Shown piece after piece: positions 35,838 through 44,242 of a stretch of 64,000 nt of DNA (positions within the stretch are counted from its first letter, which is position 1; every line of letters starts with the position of its first letter). The translations under genes and the position numbers were made by a program. The notes under the pieces were generated by a model. The model did no database searches. It was not told the origin of the DNA and saw only the letters and a program-made list of their open reading frames with translations. The stretch comes from Micromonospora sp. WMMD1155 (GTDB lineage Bacteria; Actinomycetota; Actinomycetes; Mycobacteriales; Micromonosporaceae). The DNA is taken from the NCBI RefSeq assembly GCF_029581275.1, contig NZ_CP120742.1, forward strand, positions 4,026,001 to 4,090,000. The letters run 5' to 3'.

Positions 35838-36766
35838 CCACCGGGGTGGCGGTGCTCGGTTCCGGAAACATCGGGACCGACCTGATGATCAAGGTTCTTC
35901 GGCTGAGTGACAGCCTGCGGATGGTGGCGATGGCCGGCATCGACCCGGCCTCCGACGGTCTGGCCCGGGCCCGCCGACTCGGCGTGGCCACCACCGCCGA
36001 CGGCGTGGACGGGCTGGTCGCGATGCCCGAGTTCGCCGACGTCGAGCTGGTCTTCGACGCCACCTCGGCCGGGGCGCACCGACACCACGACGAGGTGCTG
36101 CGGGCACATGGCCGGACCGTCGTCGACCTGACCCCGGCCGCGCTCGGCCCGTACGTGGTGCCGCCGGTCAACCTGGACGAGCACCTGCACGAGCCGAACG
36201 TCAACATGGTGACCTGCGGCGGGCAGGCGACCGTGCCGATCGTCGCCGCGGTCCGCCGGGTCACCCCGGTCGCGTACGGGGAGATCGTCGCCTCGATCGC
36301 GTCGAAGTCCGCCGGTCCGGGCACCCGCGCCAACATCGACGAGTTCACCGAGACCACGGCCCGGGCCATCGAGGTGGTCGGCGGGGCCGAACGCGGCAAG
36401 GCGATCATCGTGCTGAACCCGGCCGACCCGCCGCTGCTCATGCGCGACACCGTCTACTGCCTCTGCCCGGACGCCGACGCCGACCGCAGCGCCATCGCCG
36501 CCTCGGTCACCGAGATGGTCGCCGCGGTGCAGGAGTACGTCCCCGGGTACCGGCTCAAGCAGGACGTGCAGTTCGACCGGGTCGAGGCGTACCTGCCGAC
36601 GCTCGGGCGTCAGCTCACCGCCCTGCAGGTGTCGGTGTTCCTGGAGGTCTCCGGCGCCGGGCACTACCTGCCCGCGTACGCCGGGAACCTGGACATCATG
36701 ACCTCCGCCGCGCTGCGTACCGCGGAGCGGCTGGTCGCCCTGCGCTCGACGGGAGCGGTGGCATGA
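35834..36766 (+). CDS. Acetaldehyde dehydrogenase (acylating)
   Basis: The 310-aa MhpF/DmpF-type enzyme converts acetaldehyde, CoA and NAD to acetyl-CoA. It has an N-terminal NAD-binding fold ([19 protein letters not shown]), the catalytic Cys in [17 protein letters not shown] (about residue 130), and the terminal [26 protein letters not shown] that contacts the aldolase partner. It should form a channelling complex with the aldolase encoded immediately downstream, keeping acetaldehyde from escaping. GTG at 35834 overlaps the hydratase stop. Confidence 0.95.
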   Translation: MTTGVAVLGSGNIGTDLMIKVLRLSDSLRMVAMAGIDPASDGLARARRLGVATTADGVDGLVAMPEFADVELVFDATSAGAHRHHDEVLRAHGRTVVDLTPAALGPYVVPPVNLDEHLHEPNVNMVTCGGQATVPIVAAVRRVTPVAYGEIVASIASKSAGPGTRANIDEFTETTARAIEVVGGAERGKAIIVLNPADPPLLMRDTVYCLCPDADADRSAIAASVTEMVAAVQEYVPGYRLKQDVQFDRVEAYLPTLGRQLTALQVSVFLEVSGAGHYLPAYAGNLDIMTSAALRTAERLVALRSTGAVA

Positions 36767-37860
36767 CCGACCTGTACATCCAGGACGTGACCCTGCGCGA
36801 CGGCATGCACGCCATCGCCCACCGGTACACGGTCGACCAGGTGCGGACGATCGCCGCCGCGTTGGACGCCGCCGGGGTGGCCGCCATCGAGGTGGCGCAC
36901 GGTGACGGGCTCGCCGGGTCCAGCGTCAACTACGGTCACGGCGCGGCGAGCGACGCCGACTGGATCTCCGCCGCGGCCGAGGTGCTGACCACGGCGAAGC
37001 TGACCACGCTGCTGCTGCCCGGCATCGGCACCATCGCCGACCTGAAGGCGGCGAAGGCGCTCGGGGTGACCAGCGTGCGCATCGCCACGCACTGCACCGA
37101 GGCGGACATCAGTGCCCAACACATCTCCTGGGCCCGGGAGAACGGCATGGACGTCGCCGGGTTCCTGATGATGTCGCACCTGAACGATCCGGCGGGGCTG
37201 GCCGGGCAGGCCAAGCTGATGGAGTCGTACGGGGCGCACTGCGTCTACGTCACCGACTCCGGTGGCCGCCTGCTGATGTCCGACGTGGCGCAGCGGGTCG
37301 ACGCGTACCGGCAGGTCCTCGCGCCGGAGACGCAGATCGGCATCCACGCCCACCACAACCTGTCGCTCGGTGTCGCCAACAGCGTGCTCGCCGTCGAGCA
37401 CGGCCGGGTCACCGGCTCCGGGCCGGCCGGCCCCGACGCCCCGAACGGCCGGACGGTCCGGGTCGACGCCTCCCTCGCCGGCATGGGCGCGGGCGCCGGC
37501 AACGCGCCGCTGGAGGTCTTCGTCGCGGTCGCCGAGCTGCACGGCTGGAAGCACGGCTGCGACGTGTTCGCGCTGATGGACGCGGCTGACGACATCGTCC
37601 GCCCGTTGCAGGACCGGCCGGTCCAGGTGGACCGGGAGACGCTCTCCCTGGGGTACGCGGGTGTCTACTCCAGCTTCCTGCGGCACGCCGAGCGGGCCTC
37701 GGCGAAGTACGGCGTGGACGTCCGGTCGATCCTGGTCGAGCTGGGCCGCCGCCGGATGGTCGGCGGCCAGGAGGACATGATCGTGGACGTGGCACTCGAC
37801 CTGGCCGGCACGGAGCGTTCGCGTGACCCGCGGTCGCGGACGGAGGATGACGCAGCATGA
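36763..37860 (+). CDS. 4-hydroxy-2-oxovalerate aldolase
   Basis: The 365-aa DmpG/MhpE-type metal-dependent TIM-barrel aldolase splits 4-hydroxy-2-oxovalerate into pyruvate and acetaldehyde. Family features are [19 protein letters not shown] at the N-terminus (RD with metal-binding Asp), [34 protein letters not shown], and [15 protein letters not shown] with the metal His pair. The C-terminal communication domain is complete. Overlaps upstream and downstream genes by ATGA junctions. Partner of the acylating dehydrogenase. Confidence 0.96.
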   Translation: MTDLYIQDVTLRDGMHAIAHRYTVDQVRTIAAALDAAGVAAIEVAHGDGLAGSSVNYGHGAASDADWISAAAEVLTTAKLTTLLLPGIGTIADLKAAKALGVTSVRIATHCTEADISAQHISWARENGMDVAGFLMMSHLNDPAGLAGQAKLMESYGAHCVYVTDSGGRLLMSDVAQRVDAYRQVLAPETQIGIHAHHNLSLGVANSVLAVEHGRVTGSGPAGPDAPNGRTVRVDASLAGMGAGAGNAPLEVFVAVAELHGWKHGCDVFALMDAADDIVRPLQDRPVQVDRETLSLGYAGVYSSFLRHAERASAKYGVDVRSILVELGRRRMVGGQEDMIVDVALDLAGTERSRDPRSRTEDDAA

Positions 37861-38630
37861 TCGGACCGGACATCGCGGGGATCGCCGAGAAGCTGGGGGC
37901 GGCGGCCGGAACGGCCACCGCGATCCCGCAACTCGCCGCCGAGACCGGCCTCGACGTGGACGCCGCGTACGCCGTGCAGGCCGCGCTGATCCAGCGCCGG
38001 GTCGACGCCGGTGAGCGGCTGGTCGGGCTGAAGATGGGGCTGACCAGCAGGGCGAAGATGGCCCAGGTCGGTGTGGACGAGGTGATCTGGGGGCGGATCA
38101 CCAACGCGATGCGGGTGCCCGACGGTGGCGTGGTGGACCCGTCCGCGTACATCCATCCCCGGGTCGAGCCGGAGGTGGCGTTCCTGCTGGACCGGTTGCC
38201 CGAGCCGGGTGAGCCGATCGGCGACTTCGCCGACGCGGTCCGCGCGGTCGCCCCGGCCATCGAGCTGATCGACTCCCGGTACGCGGACTTCCGCTTCTCG
38301 CTGCCGGACGTGATCGCCGACAACACCTCGGCCGCCGCGTTCGTGATCGGGGCGTGGTCACCGGTGCCGGCGGGCCTGGACAATCTCGGTGTGCTGCTGG
38401 AGGTCGACGGCCGCGTGGCGCAGGTCGGCTCGACGGCCGCGATCCTCGGTGATCCGCGCCGGGCGCTCGACGAGGGCATCCGGCTGGCCGGGCGGCACGG
38501 TGTGCGGTTGGAGTCCGGGTGGGTCTTCCTGGCCGGGGCCGCCACCGCGGCCGTTCCGCTGCGTCCGGGTGCACACGTCCGGGCGGTGGTCGAGAAGCTC
38601 GGCACCGCGTCGCTGCGGGCGTCGTCGTGA
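37857..38630 (+). CDS. 2-oxo-3-hexenedioate (4-oxalocrotonate) decarboxylase
   Basis: The 257-aa protein is a paralogue of the hydratase at 35022 but carries the decarboxylase-type sequence [26 protein letters not shown] and [25 protein letters not shown], closely like DmpH/XylI. It removes CO2 from oxalocrotonate to give 2-oxopent-4-enoate, the substrate of the hydratase; in other bacteria the two proteins form a complex. ATG at 37857 overlaps the aldolase stop. Confidence 0.92.
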   Translation: MIGPDIAGIAEKLGAAAGTATAIPQLAAETGLDVDAAYAVQAALIQRRVDAGERLVGLKMGLTSRAKMAQVGVDEVIWGRITNAMRVPDGGVVDPSAYIHPRVEPEVAFLLDRLPEPGEPIGDFADAVRAVAPAIELIDSRYADFRFSLPDVIADNTSAAAFVIGAWSPVPAGLDNLGVLLEVDGRVAQVGSTAAILGDPRRALDEGIRLAGRHGVRLESGWVFLAGAATAAVPLRPGAHVRAVVEKLGTASLRASS

Positions 38631-39049
38631 CCGCGCGGGTCGTCGCCGGGAAGGCGGTTCCTCGGGGGGCGTTTCCGCACGTCAAGGTCGCGGGCGGGTT
38701 CGTCTTCGTCTCGGGTACGTCGTCACGGCGGCCGGACAACAGCTTCGCCGGTGTCGAGGTGGACGAACTCGGCACGACCAACCTGGACATCCGGGTGCAG
38801 ACGCGGGCCGTCATCGAGAACGTGCGGGACCTGCTGCGCTCGGTCGGCGCGGACCTCACCGACCTCGTCCAGGTGACGTCCTACCTGGTGAACATGAACG
38901 ACTTCGGTGGTTACAACGAGGTGTGGGCGGAGTTCTTCGACGCGTCCGGGCCGACCCGTACGACGGTGGCGGTGCACCAGTTGCCGCACCCGCACCTGCT
39001 CATCGAGATCCAGGCCGTGGCCCTTCTTCCCTCGGGAGGTCAGTCGTGA
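38627..39049 (+). CDS. RidA/YjgF-family protein, probable 2-aminomuconate deaminase
   Basis: The 140-aa protein has the RidA fold: [19 protein letters not shown], a central helix ([34 protein letters not shown]), and ends [14 protein letters not shown]. Generic RidA proteins hydrolyse enamines. In nitrobenzoate and tryptophan catabolic clusters a YjgF-family member (NbaF/AmnD) deaminates 2-aminomuconate to 4-oxalocrotonate, and its position between the decarboxylase and HAO genes supports that. GTG at 38627 overlaps the decarboxylase stop. Confidence 0.88.
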   Translation: MTARVVAGKAVPRGAFPHVKVAGGFVFVSGTSSRRPDNSFAGVEVDELGTTNLDIRVQTRAVIENVRDLLRSVGADLTDLVQVTSYLVNMNDFGGYNEVWAEFFDASGPTRTTVAVHQLPHPHLLIEIQAVALLPSGGQS

Positions 39050-39570
39050 GTGAGATCGCCGAACCCTTCAGCTTTCCGGGCTGGATCGCTGACAACCAGC
39101 ACCTGTTGAAGCCGCCGGTGGGCAACAAGGAGATGTTCCCCGGCGGGGACGACTTCATCGTGATGGTGGTGGGCGGGCCCAACCAGCGCACCGACTTCCA
39201 CGTGGACCCGTACGAGGAGTTCTTCTACCAGGTCAAGGGCAACATGCACATCAACCTGATGACCCCGGAAGGGCCGCGTACGGTGCACGTACGCGAGGGT
39301 CAGATGTGGATGTTGCCGCGCAACACCCCGCACTCCCCGCAGCGGCCGGAGGCCGGCTCGATCGGTGTGGTCGTCGAGCGGGTCCGTGAGGAGGGCACGC
39401 TGGAGACCTTCCAGTGGTACTGCCCCGAGTGCGGCAACAAGGTGCACGAGGTGGAGTTGCAGGTCCGCGACATCGCCGCCGATCTCCCGCCGGTGTTCCA
39501 GGCGTTCTACGCCGACGAGGCGGCGCGTACCTGCGCTGACTGCGGCACCCTGCACCCGGGCAAGGGCTGA
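39046..39570 (+). CDS. nbaC: 3-hydroxyanthranilate 3,4-dioxygenase
   Basis: The 174-aa cupin ring-cleaving dioxygenase makes 2-amino-3-carboxymuconate semialdehyde. The catalytic iron ligands are His in [18 protein letters not shown] with its Glu (EEFF), and a second His in [15 protein letters not shown]. Two CxxC motifs near the C-terminus ([20 protein letters not shown]) form the rubredoxin-like second iron site of the bacterial enzymes. GTG at 39046 follows a strong GGGAGG site and overlaps the RidA stop. It supplies the substrate of the next gene. Confidence 0.95.
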   Translation: MSEIAEPFSFPGWIADNQHLLKPPVGNKEMFPGGDDFIVMVVGGPNQRTDFHVDPYEEFFYQVKGNMHINLMTPEGPRTVHVREGQMWMLPRNTPHSPQRPEAGSIGVVVERVREEGTLETFQWYCPECGNKVHEVELQVRDIAADLPPVFQAFYADEAARTCADCGTLHPGKG

Positions 39571-40580
39571 TGCCCGGAGGTGTGGTCGACGTGCACACCC
39601 ACGTCGTACCGAAGGGGTGGCCGGACCTCGGCGCGGCGTGCGGTGGGTCCGGCTGGCCGTGGTTGCGGGTCGACTCCGAGCGGGCCGCCATGATCATGGT
39701 GGGGGAGACGGAGTTCCGCCCGGTCGGCGCGGAGTGCTGGGACGCGTCGACGCGACTGGCCGACATGGACGCCGACGGCGTGGACGTGCAGGTGGTCTCA
39801 CCCACCCCGGTCTTCTTCGGCTACGACCGCCCGGCCGACCAGGCGGTGAAGGTCGCCCGGATCTTCAACGACCTGACCCTGGAGGTCACAGCCGCCGGTG
39901 GCGACCGGCTGGTGCCGTTCTGTCAGGTGCCGCTCCAGGACCCGGACGTCGCCTGCGCCGAGCTGGATCGCAGCCTGGCCGCCGGACACGTGGGCGTGGA
40001 GATCGGCAACCACGTCGGCGACCGGGATCTGGACGACGCCGGCGTGGTCACCTTCCTCCAGCACTGCGCCGAGGTGGGCGCGCCCGTCTTCGTCCACCCG
40101 TGGGACATGCCCGACGGTCCACGGCTGGACCGCTGGATGGCCCGTTGGCTCACCGGGATGCCCGCCGAGACGCACCTGTCGGTGCTGGCGATGATCCTGG
40201 GCGGTGTCTTCGACCGGGTGCCCGAGACGCTGCGGATCTGCTTCGCGCACGGCGGTGGCAGCTTCCCGTTCTGGCTCGGCCGCGCCGACAACGCCTGGCA
40301 CCGCCGGGGCGACCTGGTGCGGGGCGCGTCCGTCGCCCCGCCCAGCAGCTACGTCGACCGGTTCCTCGTCGACTCAGTGGTCTTCGCGGCGCCCGCGCTG
40401 CGGCTGCTGGTCGACACGATGGGGGAGGACCGGGTGCTGGTCGGCAGCGACTACCCGTACCCGCTGGGTGAACGGCCGGCCGGCGCGGTGGTTCGCGACG
40501 CGGACTTCCTCAGCGACGACCAGCGCGCGAAGCTCCTGTCCGCCAACGCCCTGCGCTTCCTCGGCGAGTCGGGTATATAA
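39570..40580 (+). CDS. 2-amino-3-carboxymuconate-6-semialdehyde decarboxylase
   Basis: The 336-aa amidohydrolase-superfamily decarboxylase matches ACMSD. The zinc ligands VDVHTHVVPKGWPDL (HxH, about residue 9), FVHPWDMP (His near 176), CFAHGGGSFPF (His near 226) and the terminal VLVGSDYPYPLGE (Asp) are present. By decarboxylating ACMS it diverts flux from quinolinate/NAD synthesis to 2-aminomuconate semialdehyde. The ATG shares one base with the HAO stop (TGATG). It is the last gene of the operon; the VapB gene follows 29 bases later behind its own promoter. Confidence 0.95.
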   Translation: MPGGVVDVHTHVVPKGWPDLGAACGGSGWPWLRVDSERAAMIMVGETEFRPVGAECWDASTRLADMDADGVDVQVVSPTPVFFGYDRPADQAVKVARIFNDLTLEVTAAGGDRLVPFCQVPLQDPDVACAELDRSLAAGHVGVEIGNHVGDRDLDDAGVVTFLQHCAEVGAPVFVHPWDMPDGPRLDRWMARWLTGMPAETHLSVLAMILGGVFDRVPETLRICFAHGGGSFPFWLGRADNAWHRRGDLVRGASVAPPSSYVDRFLVDSVVFAAPALRLLVDTMGEDRVLVGSDYPYPLGERPAGAVVRDADFLSDDQRAKLLSANALRFLGESGI

Positions 40581-40597
40581 AGACGACCCCTCGTGGA

Positions 40598-40603
40598 TAT
40601 ACT
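40598..40603 (+). promoter_or_regulatory. -10 element (TATACT) giving a leaderless vapB transcript
   Basis: TATACT ends six bases before the ATG at 40610, so transcription should begin at the A of the start codon. No ribosome binding site is present in the short gap. The surrounding patch (GTATATAAAG) is much more A/T-rich than the neighbouring genes. Confidence 0.55.
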
Positions 40604-40609
40604 GCGCGC

Positions 40610-40828
40610 ATGAAGACCGTTATCGATCTTGACGATGAGCTGCTCGACCGAGCCCGCCGCGAGTTGGGCACCAAAAGCAAGAAGGACACCATCCATGCCG
40701 CGCTACGTCTGGTCGCCGAGCGGAGTGAGCGTGCGCAGGCCATCCGCGAACTGCTCTCGGTCGACCAGGACTGGACCGGCCTGCTCGAGGACGACAAGAC
40801 ACCGCGCGGCGAGCAGGGCGCTGCATGA
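40610..40828 (+). CDS. vapB: VapB-family antitoxin
   Basis: The 72-aa protein matches the VapB type 2 family: MKTVIDLDDELLDRARRELGTKSKKDTIHAALRLVAERSERAQAIREL. It has an N-terminal ribbon-helix-helix for operator binding, while the acidic tail (LLEDDKTPRGEQ) would inhibit the toxin. The stop overlaps vapC by ATGA. Autoregulation of the leaderless promoter is expected. Codon use is less GC-biased than the flanking catabolic genes, compatible with acquisition. Confidence 0.92.
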   Translation: MKTVIDLDDELLDRARRELGTKSKKDTIHAALRLVAERSERAQAIRELLSVDQDWTGLLEDDKTPRGEQGAA

Positions 40829-41253
40829 TCCTGCCGTCCGGGCTCTACCTCATCGACACGTCAGCCTGGAGTCGTCGACGCCAGCCGATCGCAGGCAAGC
40901 GAATAACGACGATCCTCGAGGAGGGGCTCGCCGCGACCTGCTTACCGCTCGATCTCGAGAACGGTCGAAGCGCCCGCAATTTCCGGGACGCCATGACGAT
41001 GCGCGCACGACGAGCAGAGCTGATGGTCGACCTTCCGATCACCCCGGCCGTCGCCACCCGGGCCCGTGACCTGCAATTGGCGCTGACAGCCCGCGGCCAT
41101 CATCGCGCGGCCGGCCCTGTCGATGTCCTGGTCGCGGCGGCGGCTGCCGAATACTCCGCGACCGTCCTGCACTACGACCGCGACTTCGATCTGATCAGTG
41201 ACATCGGTGGACCGCGCACCGAGTGGATAGCGCCCGCCGGCACGCTGGACTGA
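40825..41253 (+). CDS. vapC: VapC-family PIN-domain toxin
   Basis: The 142-aa PIN ribonuclease has the first acidic motif in LYLIDTSAWSRRRQP, a central acidic pair around LPLDLENGRSARN, and VDVLVAAAAAEYSATVLHYDRDFDLIS with the third and fourth acidic residues, so the quartet looks intact. VapC toxins cleave tRNA or rRNA when released from VapB. It is downstream of and overlapping the antitoxin gene. The two genes sit between the tryptophan operon and an amidase. Confidence 0.92.
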   Translation: MILPSGLYLIDTSAWSRRRQPIAGKRITTILEEGLAATCLPLDLENGRSARNFRDAMTMRARRAELMVDLPITPAVATRARDLQLALTARGHHRAAGPVDVLVAAAAAEYSATVLHYDRDFDLISDIGGPRTEWIAPAGTLD

Positions 41254-41308
41254 TGGTCGCCGTCGTGTCGGCCCGGCGACCGCCGGCCCCGGCGGGCAGT
41301 ATGGGGGA

Positions 41309-42772
41309 ATGGCCGAGCCGCACGACCTGACCGCGTTGGAGCAGGCCGCCGCCGTCGCGCGCGGTGAGCTGTCCAGCGTCGAGCTGGTCGAGCACCACCT
41401 GCGGCGGGTGGCCGCGCTCGGCGACACGGTGGGCGCGTTCGTCACCGTCACACCGGAGTCGGCCCGAGAGGCCGCCCGTGCCGCCGACGCCACCCCCACC
41501 GACCGGCGCGGTCCGCTGCACGGCATACCGACCGCGATCAAGGACCTGACCCTCACCGCCGGGGTCCGCACCACCTTCGGATCGGCTGCCTTCCTCGACT
41601 TCGTCCCGCCGGTCGACGCCGACGTGGTCCGGTTCATCAAGGCCGCCGGCCTGGTCAGCCTGGGTAAGACGACCACCTCCGAGTTGGGTTGCTCGCTCTA
41701 CTCGGAGGGCCGGGTCGCGCCGCCCGCCCGCAACCCGTGGCAGTTGGCGTACACCGCCGGGGGCTCCAGCGGCGGCGCGGCGGCGGCGGTGGCCGCCGGG
41801 CTCGTCCCGGTCGCCCAGGGCTCCGACGGCGGCGGTTCGCTGCGCATCCCGGCGTCGCTGTGCGGCCTGGTCGGCTACAAGCCCAGCCGTGGCCTGGTCT
41901 CCGGCGGGCCGGTCGGCTCCGGCGCGTTCGGGCTGCCCACCGGCGGCCCGCTCGGGCGGACCGTCACCGACGTCGCCGCGCTGCTCGACGTCATGGCCGT
42001 GCCGGTGCCCGGCGAGCCCTACCTGCCACCGCCCACGCCGCCCGAGGGCTACCTGGCCGTGGCGCGCCGGGCCGAGCCCGGCCCACTGCGGATCGGCCGG
42101 TTCACCACGCCGATGCTCGCCGACGAGCCGGTGCACCCCGACTGCGTGGCCGCCGTGGACTCCGCCGCCGCGCTGCTCACCGCGGCCGGGCACGAGGTGG
42201 TCGAGGTGCCGCCGCCGCTCACGCCCGCGGTGTGGCCGCTGTTCGAGATCCTCTGGTACGTGTTGGCGCTCGCCCCGGTGCCGCCGCAACGGGAGGCGGA
42301 GCTGCTGCCGTTGACCCGGCTGATGCGCGCCCGTGGTGCCGAGATCAGCGCCGGCACGCTCGCCGCCACCCTCGGGGAGTTGCAGGCGCAGGTCCGCCTC
42401 GGCACCCGGCGCACCGCCGGATTCGATCTGCTGCTCTGTCCCACCCTGGCCGCCCCGCAGGCGCCGGTGGGCTGGTTCACCGCCGATGGCGACCCGGCGG
42501 CCGACTTCGACAGGCAACGCCGCTTCTCGCCCTACTGCGCCGTCTTCAACGTCACCGGCGATCCCTCCGTCTCCCTGCCGGTGGGCAGCACGACCGACGG
42601 GTTGCCCGTCGGGGTGCTGCTCACGGGCCGGTACGGTGACGACGCGCGGCTGATCGCGACCGCTGCGCAACTGGAGAACTCCAGTGACGGATGGGATCGG
42701 CACCCCGCAATCTGGCGGGCCGTCGACTCCGCTAACGTGAATGGTGACGGCGTCGGGTGGCCGGCATCATGA
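41309..42772 (+). CDS. Amidase (amidase signature family)
   Basis: The 487-aa protein has the Ser-cisSer-Lys triad: Lys in [21 protein letters not shown] (about residue 78), [14 protein letters not shown], and [23 protein letters not shown] with the nucleophile Ser. It hydrolyses an amide or possibly a formamide; substrate unknown. It resembles GatA-fold enzymes but no gatB or gatC adjoins it, so tRNA amidation is unlikely. Its nearness to the tryptophan operon, which lacks a formamidase, is noted as a finding. ATG at 41309 has a GGGGGAA site. Confidence 0.88.
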   Translation: MAEPHDLTALEQAAAVARGELSSVELVEHHLRRVAALGDTVGAFVTVTPESAREAARAADATPTDRRGPLHGIPTAIKDLTLTAGVRTTFGSAAFLDFVPPVDADVVRFIKAAGLVSLGKTTTSELGCSLYSEGRVAPPARNPWQLAYTAGGSSGGAAAAVAAGLVPVAQGSDGGGSLRIPASLCGLVGYKPSRGLVSGGPVGSGAFGLPTGGPLGRTVTDVAALLDVMAVPVPGEPYLPPPTPPEGYLAVARRAEPGPLRIGRFTTPMLADEPVHPDCVAAVDSAAALLTAAGHEVVEVPPPLTPAVWPLFEILWYVLALAPVPPQREAELLPLTRLMRARGAEISAGTLAATLGELQAQVRLGTRRTAGFDLLLCPTLAAPQAPVGWFTADGDPAADFDRQRRFSPYCAVFNVTGDPSVSLPVGSTTDGLPVGVLLTGRYGDDARLIATAAQLENSSDGWDRHPAIWRAVDSANVNGDGVGWPAS

Positions 42773-42829
42773 TCGTCCATTCGACCCGGCTGTTCGAGGT
42801 CGTCCTTCTTCCGCCTGGGGGCGTTGGGA

Positions 42830-43144
42830 TTGTCTGTTACCGAGACGTTGCTGGTCTTCGTCGGCATCCCGGTGGCCGCGGTGCTGGTCATCACCGGTCT
42901 CACCTTCGCCGGCAGCCGTGGTGGTGCCACCACCGGCGGCGGTGGCCACAAGCGCTACCGTCCGGGCCGGCCCTTCGACTTCACTCCGGTCTGGTTCCTG
43001 GGCCGCCCGGAGCAGCTGGCCGACTCGGCCGGCACCGCGCTGACGGCGGGGGCGCAGGCGCCCGCGCTGACCAGCCACAAGCTTGAGCAGGCCGGCGTCG
43101 AGGCGCCGGCCGGTGGAACCGGAGGCGCAAGTGACCGTTGGTGA
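42830..43144 (+). CDS. Small single-pass membrane protein
   Basis: The 104-aa protein begins MSVTETLLVFVGIPVAAVLVITGLTFAGS, an N-terminal TM helix, followed by a Gly-rich stretch and GHKRYRPGRPFDFTPVWFLGRPEQL, a motif often seen in small actinobacterial envelope proteins paired with DUF5130 proteins. TTG at 42830 is preferred over TTG at 42824 by its spacing from GGGGG. It overlaps the next gene by 14 bases. Function unknown. Confidence 0.75.
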   Translation: MSVTETLLVFVGIPVAAVLVITGLTFAGSRGGATTGGGGHKRYRPGRPFDFTPVWFLGRPEQLADSAGTALTAGAQAPALTSHKLEQAGVEAPAGGTGGASDRW

Positions 43145-43538
43145 GAAGCAGACCGGGTCGGAGAATCCGCCCGAGGTGCTGGACGGGCCCTTCTCGACCC
43201 GCCAGCTGCTGCGCATCGACGAGGCGTTGCGCCTCGCCGACCAGGGCACCGGCCTGGTCTTCTCGGTCTTCGTCGGTGGTCTCGACGAGCCCGTCCGGGA
43301 GCACGCCCAGCGGCTGCACCGCCAGCTCGCCGACCCCGACAAGTCGGTGCTGATCGCGGTGTCGCCCAACCAGCGTCAGCTGGAGATCATCACCGGTCGG
43401 TACGCCCGCAAGCGCATCCCCGACACGTACGCGAAGCTGGCCGCGCTCTCCATGGCCGGTGCCTTCAGTGGGGGCGACCTGGCCGGCGGCATCATCAACG
43501 GCCTCGACCAGCTCGCCAGCCACGCCGGCAAGGGCTGA
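43131..43538 (+). CDS. DUF5130/TPM-like protein
   Basis: The 135-aa protein has the pattern FSTRQLLRIDEALRLADQGTGLVFSVFVGGLDEPVREHAQRLHRQLADPDKSVLIAVSPNQRQLEIITG, resembling the TPM-like fold, then RIPDTYAKLAALSMAGAFSGGDLAGGIINGLDQL. The DUF5130 family is actinobacterial and has no settled function. GTG at 43131 has GGAGG at the right distance, and the gene is translated from within the end of the preceding membrane-protein gene. It ends just before a strong terminator. Confidence 0.85.
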   Translation: MTVGEKQTGSENPPEVLDGPFSTRQLLRIDEALRLADQGTGLVFSVFVGGLDEPVREHAQRLHRQLADPDKSVLIAVSPNQRQLEIITGRYARKRIPDTYAKLAALSMAGAFSGGDLAGGIINGLDQLASHAGKG

Positions 43539-43556
43539 GCCCTTCCTTCCACGACG

Positions 43557-43587
43557 AAGCCCGGCCCGCTGCTAGTGGGCCGGGCTT
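43557..43587. terminator. Intrinsic terminator between DUF5130 and Uma2 genes
   Basis: An 11-bp perfect stem (43557-43567 and 43577-43587) with a 9-base loop; the right arm ends in a T-run on the plus strand and the left starts with A's. It sits between convergent genes and can act in both directions. Confidence 0.85.
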
Positions 43588-43593
43588 TCGCGT

Positions 43594-44157
43594 TCAGCGG
43601 GGCCAGGCTGAGGGGTCCAGCTTCATCGGCCACGGCTCGTCCACGTTGACCGGGTCGTCCGGGCCCAGGGTGCCCAACAAATCGTAGTGCTCGCCCTCGC
43701 CAAGCCGATACCGGTAGATCACCGGGCCGAATTTGCCCCGTTCCACCCGCCAGTAGTGCGCGATGCCCGCCTCGGCGTAGAGGGCGGGCTTGGTGAACCG
43801 ATCGTGGCGACGACTTCCCGTCGACTCGACCTCCAGGACGAGCGCGATGTCCGCCGGTTCGGCCCACATCCGCCCGCGCGGCGCGCCTGGGCGCAGCGCC
43901 GTCAGATCGGGGATGAGATTGCCGCCGGGGACATGCACCCCGATCTCCCGGATCACCCGCCACCCGGCGGGAGCCGCCAGGGAGAGCGCCATACGGATCT
44001 CGTCCGCCAGCTCATGGTGCTCGGGACCGGCTGGAGGGGTCACGTGCAGGCTCCCGTCGATGATCTCGTAGCGGTTCCCGTCCTCAGGCAGGTCGAACAG
44101 GTCCTGCTCGCGCCAGCCCCGCTCCGGGGGGCGCCACTCGTAGGTCGGCTGCGCCAT
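43594..44157 (-). CDS. Uma2-family (DUF820) nuclease-fold protein
   Basis: The 187-aa protein has the PD-(D/E)xK-like fold of the Uma2 family: DGSLHVTPPAGPEHHELADEIRMAL, GGNLIPDLTALRPG with a catalytic-type Asp, ALVLEVESTGSRRHDRFTKPALYAEAGIAHYWRVE with the Glu and Lys. The family is common in actinobacteria and cyanobacteria, often scattered as single genes, with unknown biological role. ATG at 44157 has GGAGG eight bases upstream; a GTG nine bases earlier is less likely. Confidence 0.88.
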   Translation of the reverse strand: MAQPTYEWRPPERGWREQDLFDLPEDGNRYEIIDGSLHVTPPAGPEHHELADEIRMALSLAAPAGWRVIREIGVHVPGGNLIPDLTALRPGAPRGRMWAEPADIALVLEVESTGSRRHDRFTKPALYAEAGIAHYWRVERGKFGPVIYRYRLGEGEHYDLLGTLGPDDPVNVDEPWPMKLDPSAWPR

Positions 44158-44191
44158 CACGTCCACCTCCTCCTGTCACGATAATGCCCGA

Positions 44192-44222
44192 GGCCGGCGC
44201 GGGGATCACACCCACGCCGGCC
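44192..44222. terminator. Probable terminator after the aminopeptidase gene
   Basis: An 8-bp perfect stem (44192-44199 and 44215-44222) with a 15-base loop that can add three further pairs lies just past the stop of the minus-strand aminopeptidase N gene. Confidence 0.5.
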
Positions 44223-44242
44223 CCGGGCCGCGTATTCGGTGC

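Noticed and set aside
29986..42772. Tryptophan operon plus VapBC as a mobile genomic island
   Set aside because: No integrase, attachment site, flanking direct repeats or tRNA insertion is visible near it, and base composition of the catabolic genes matches their surroundings.
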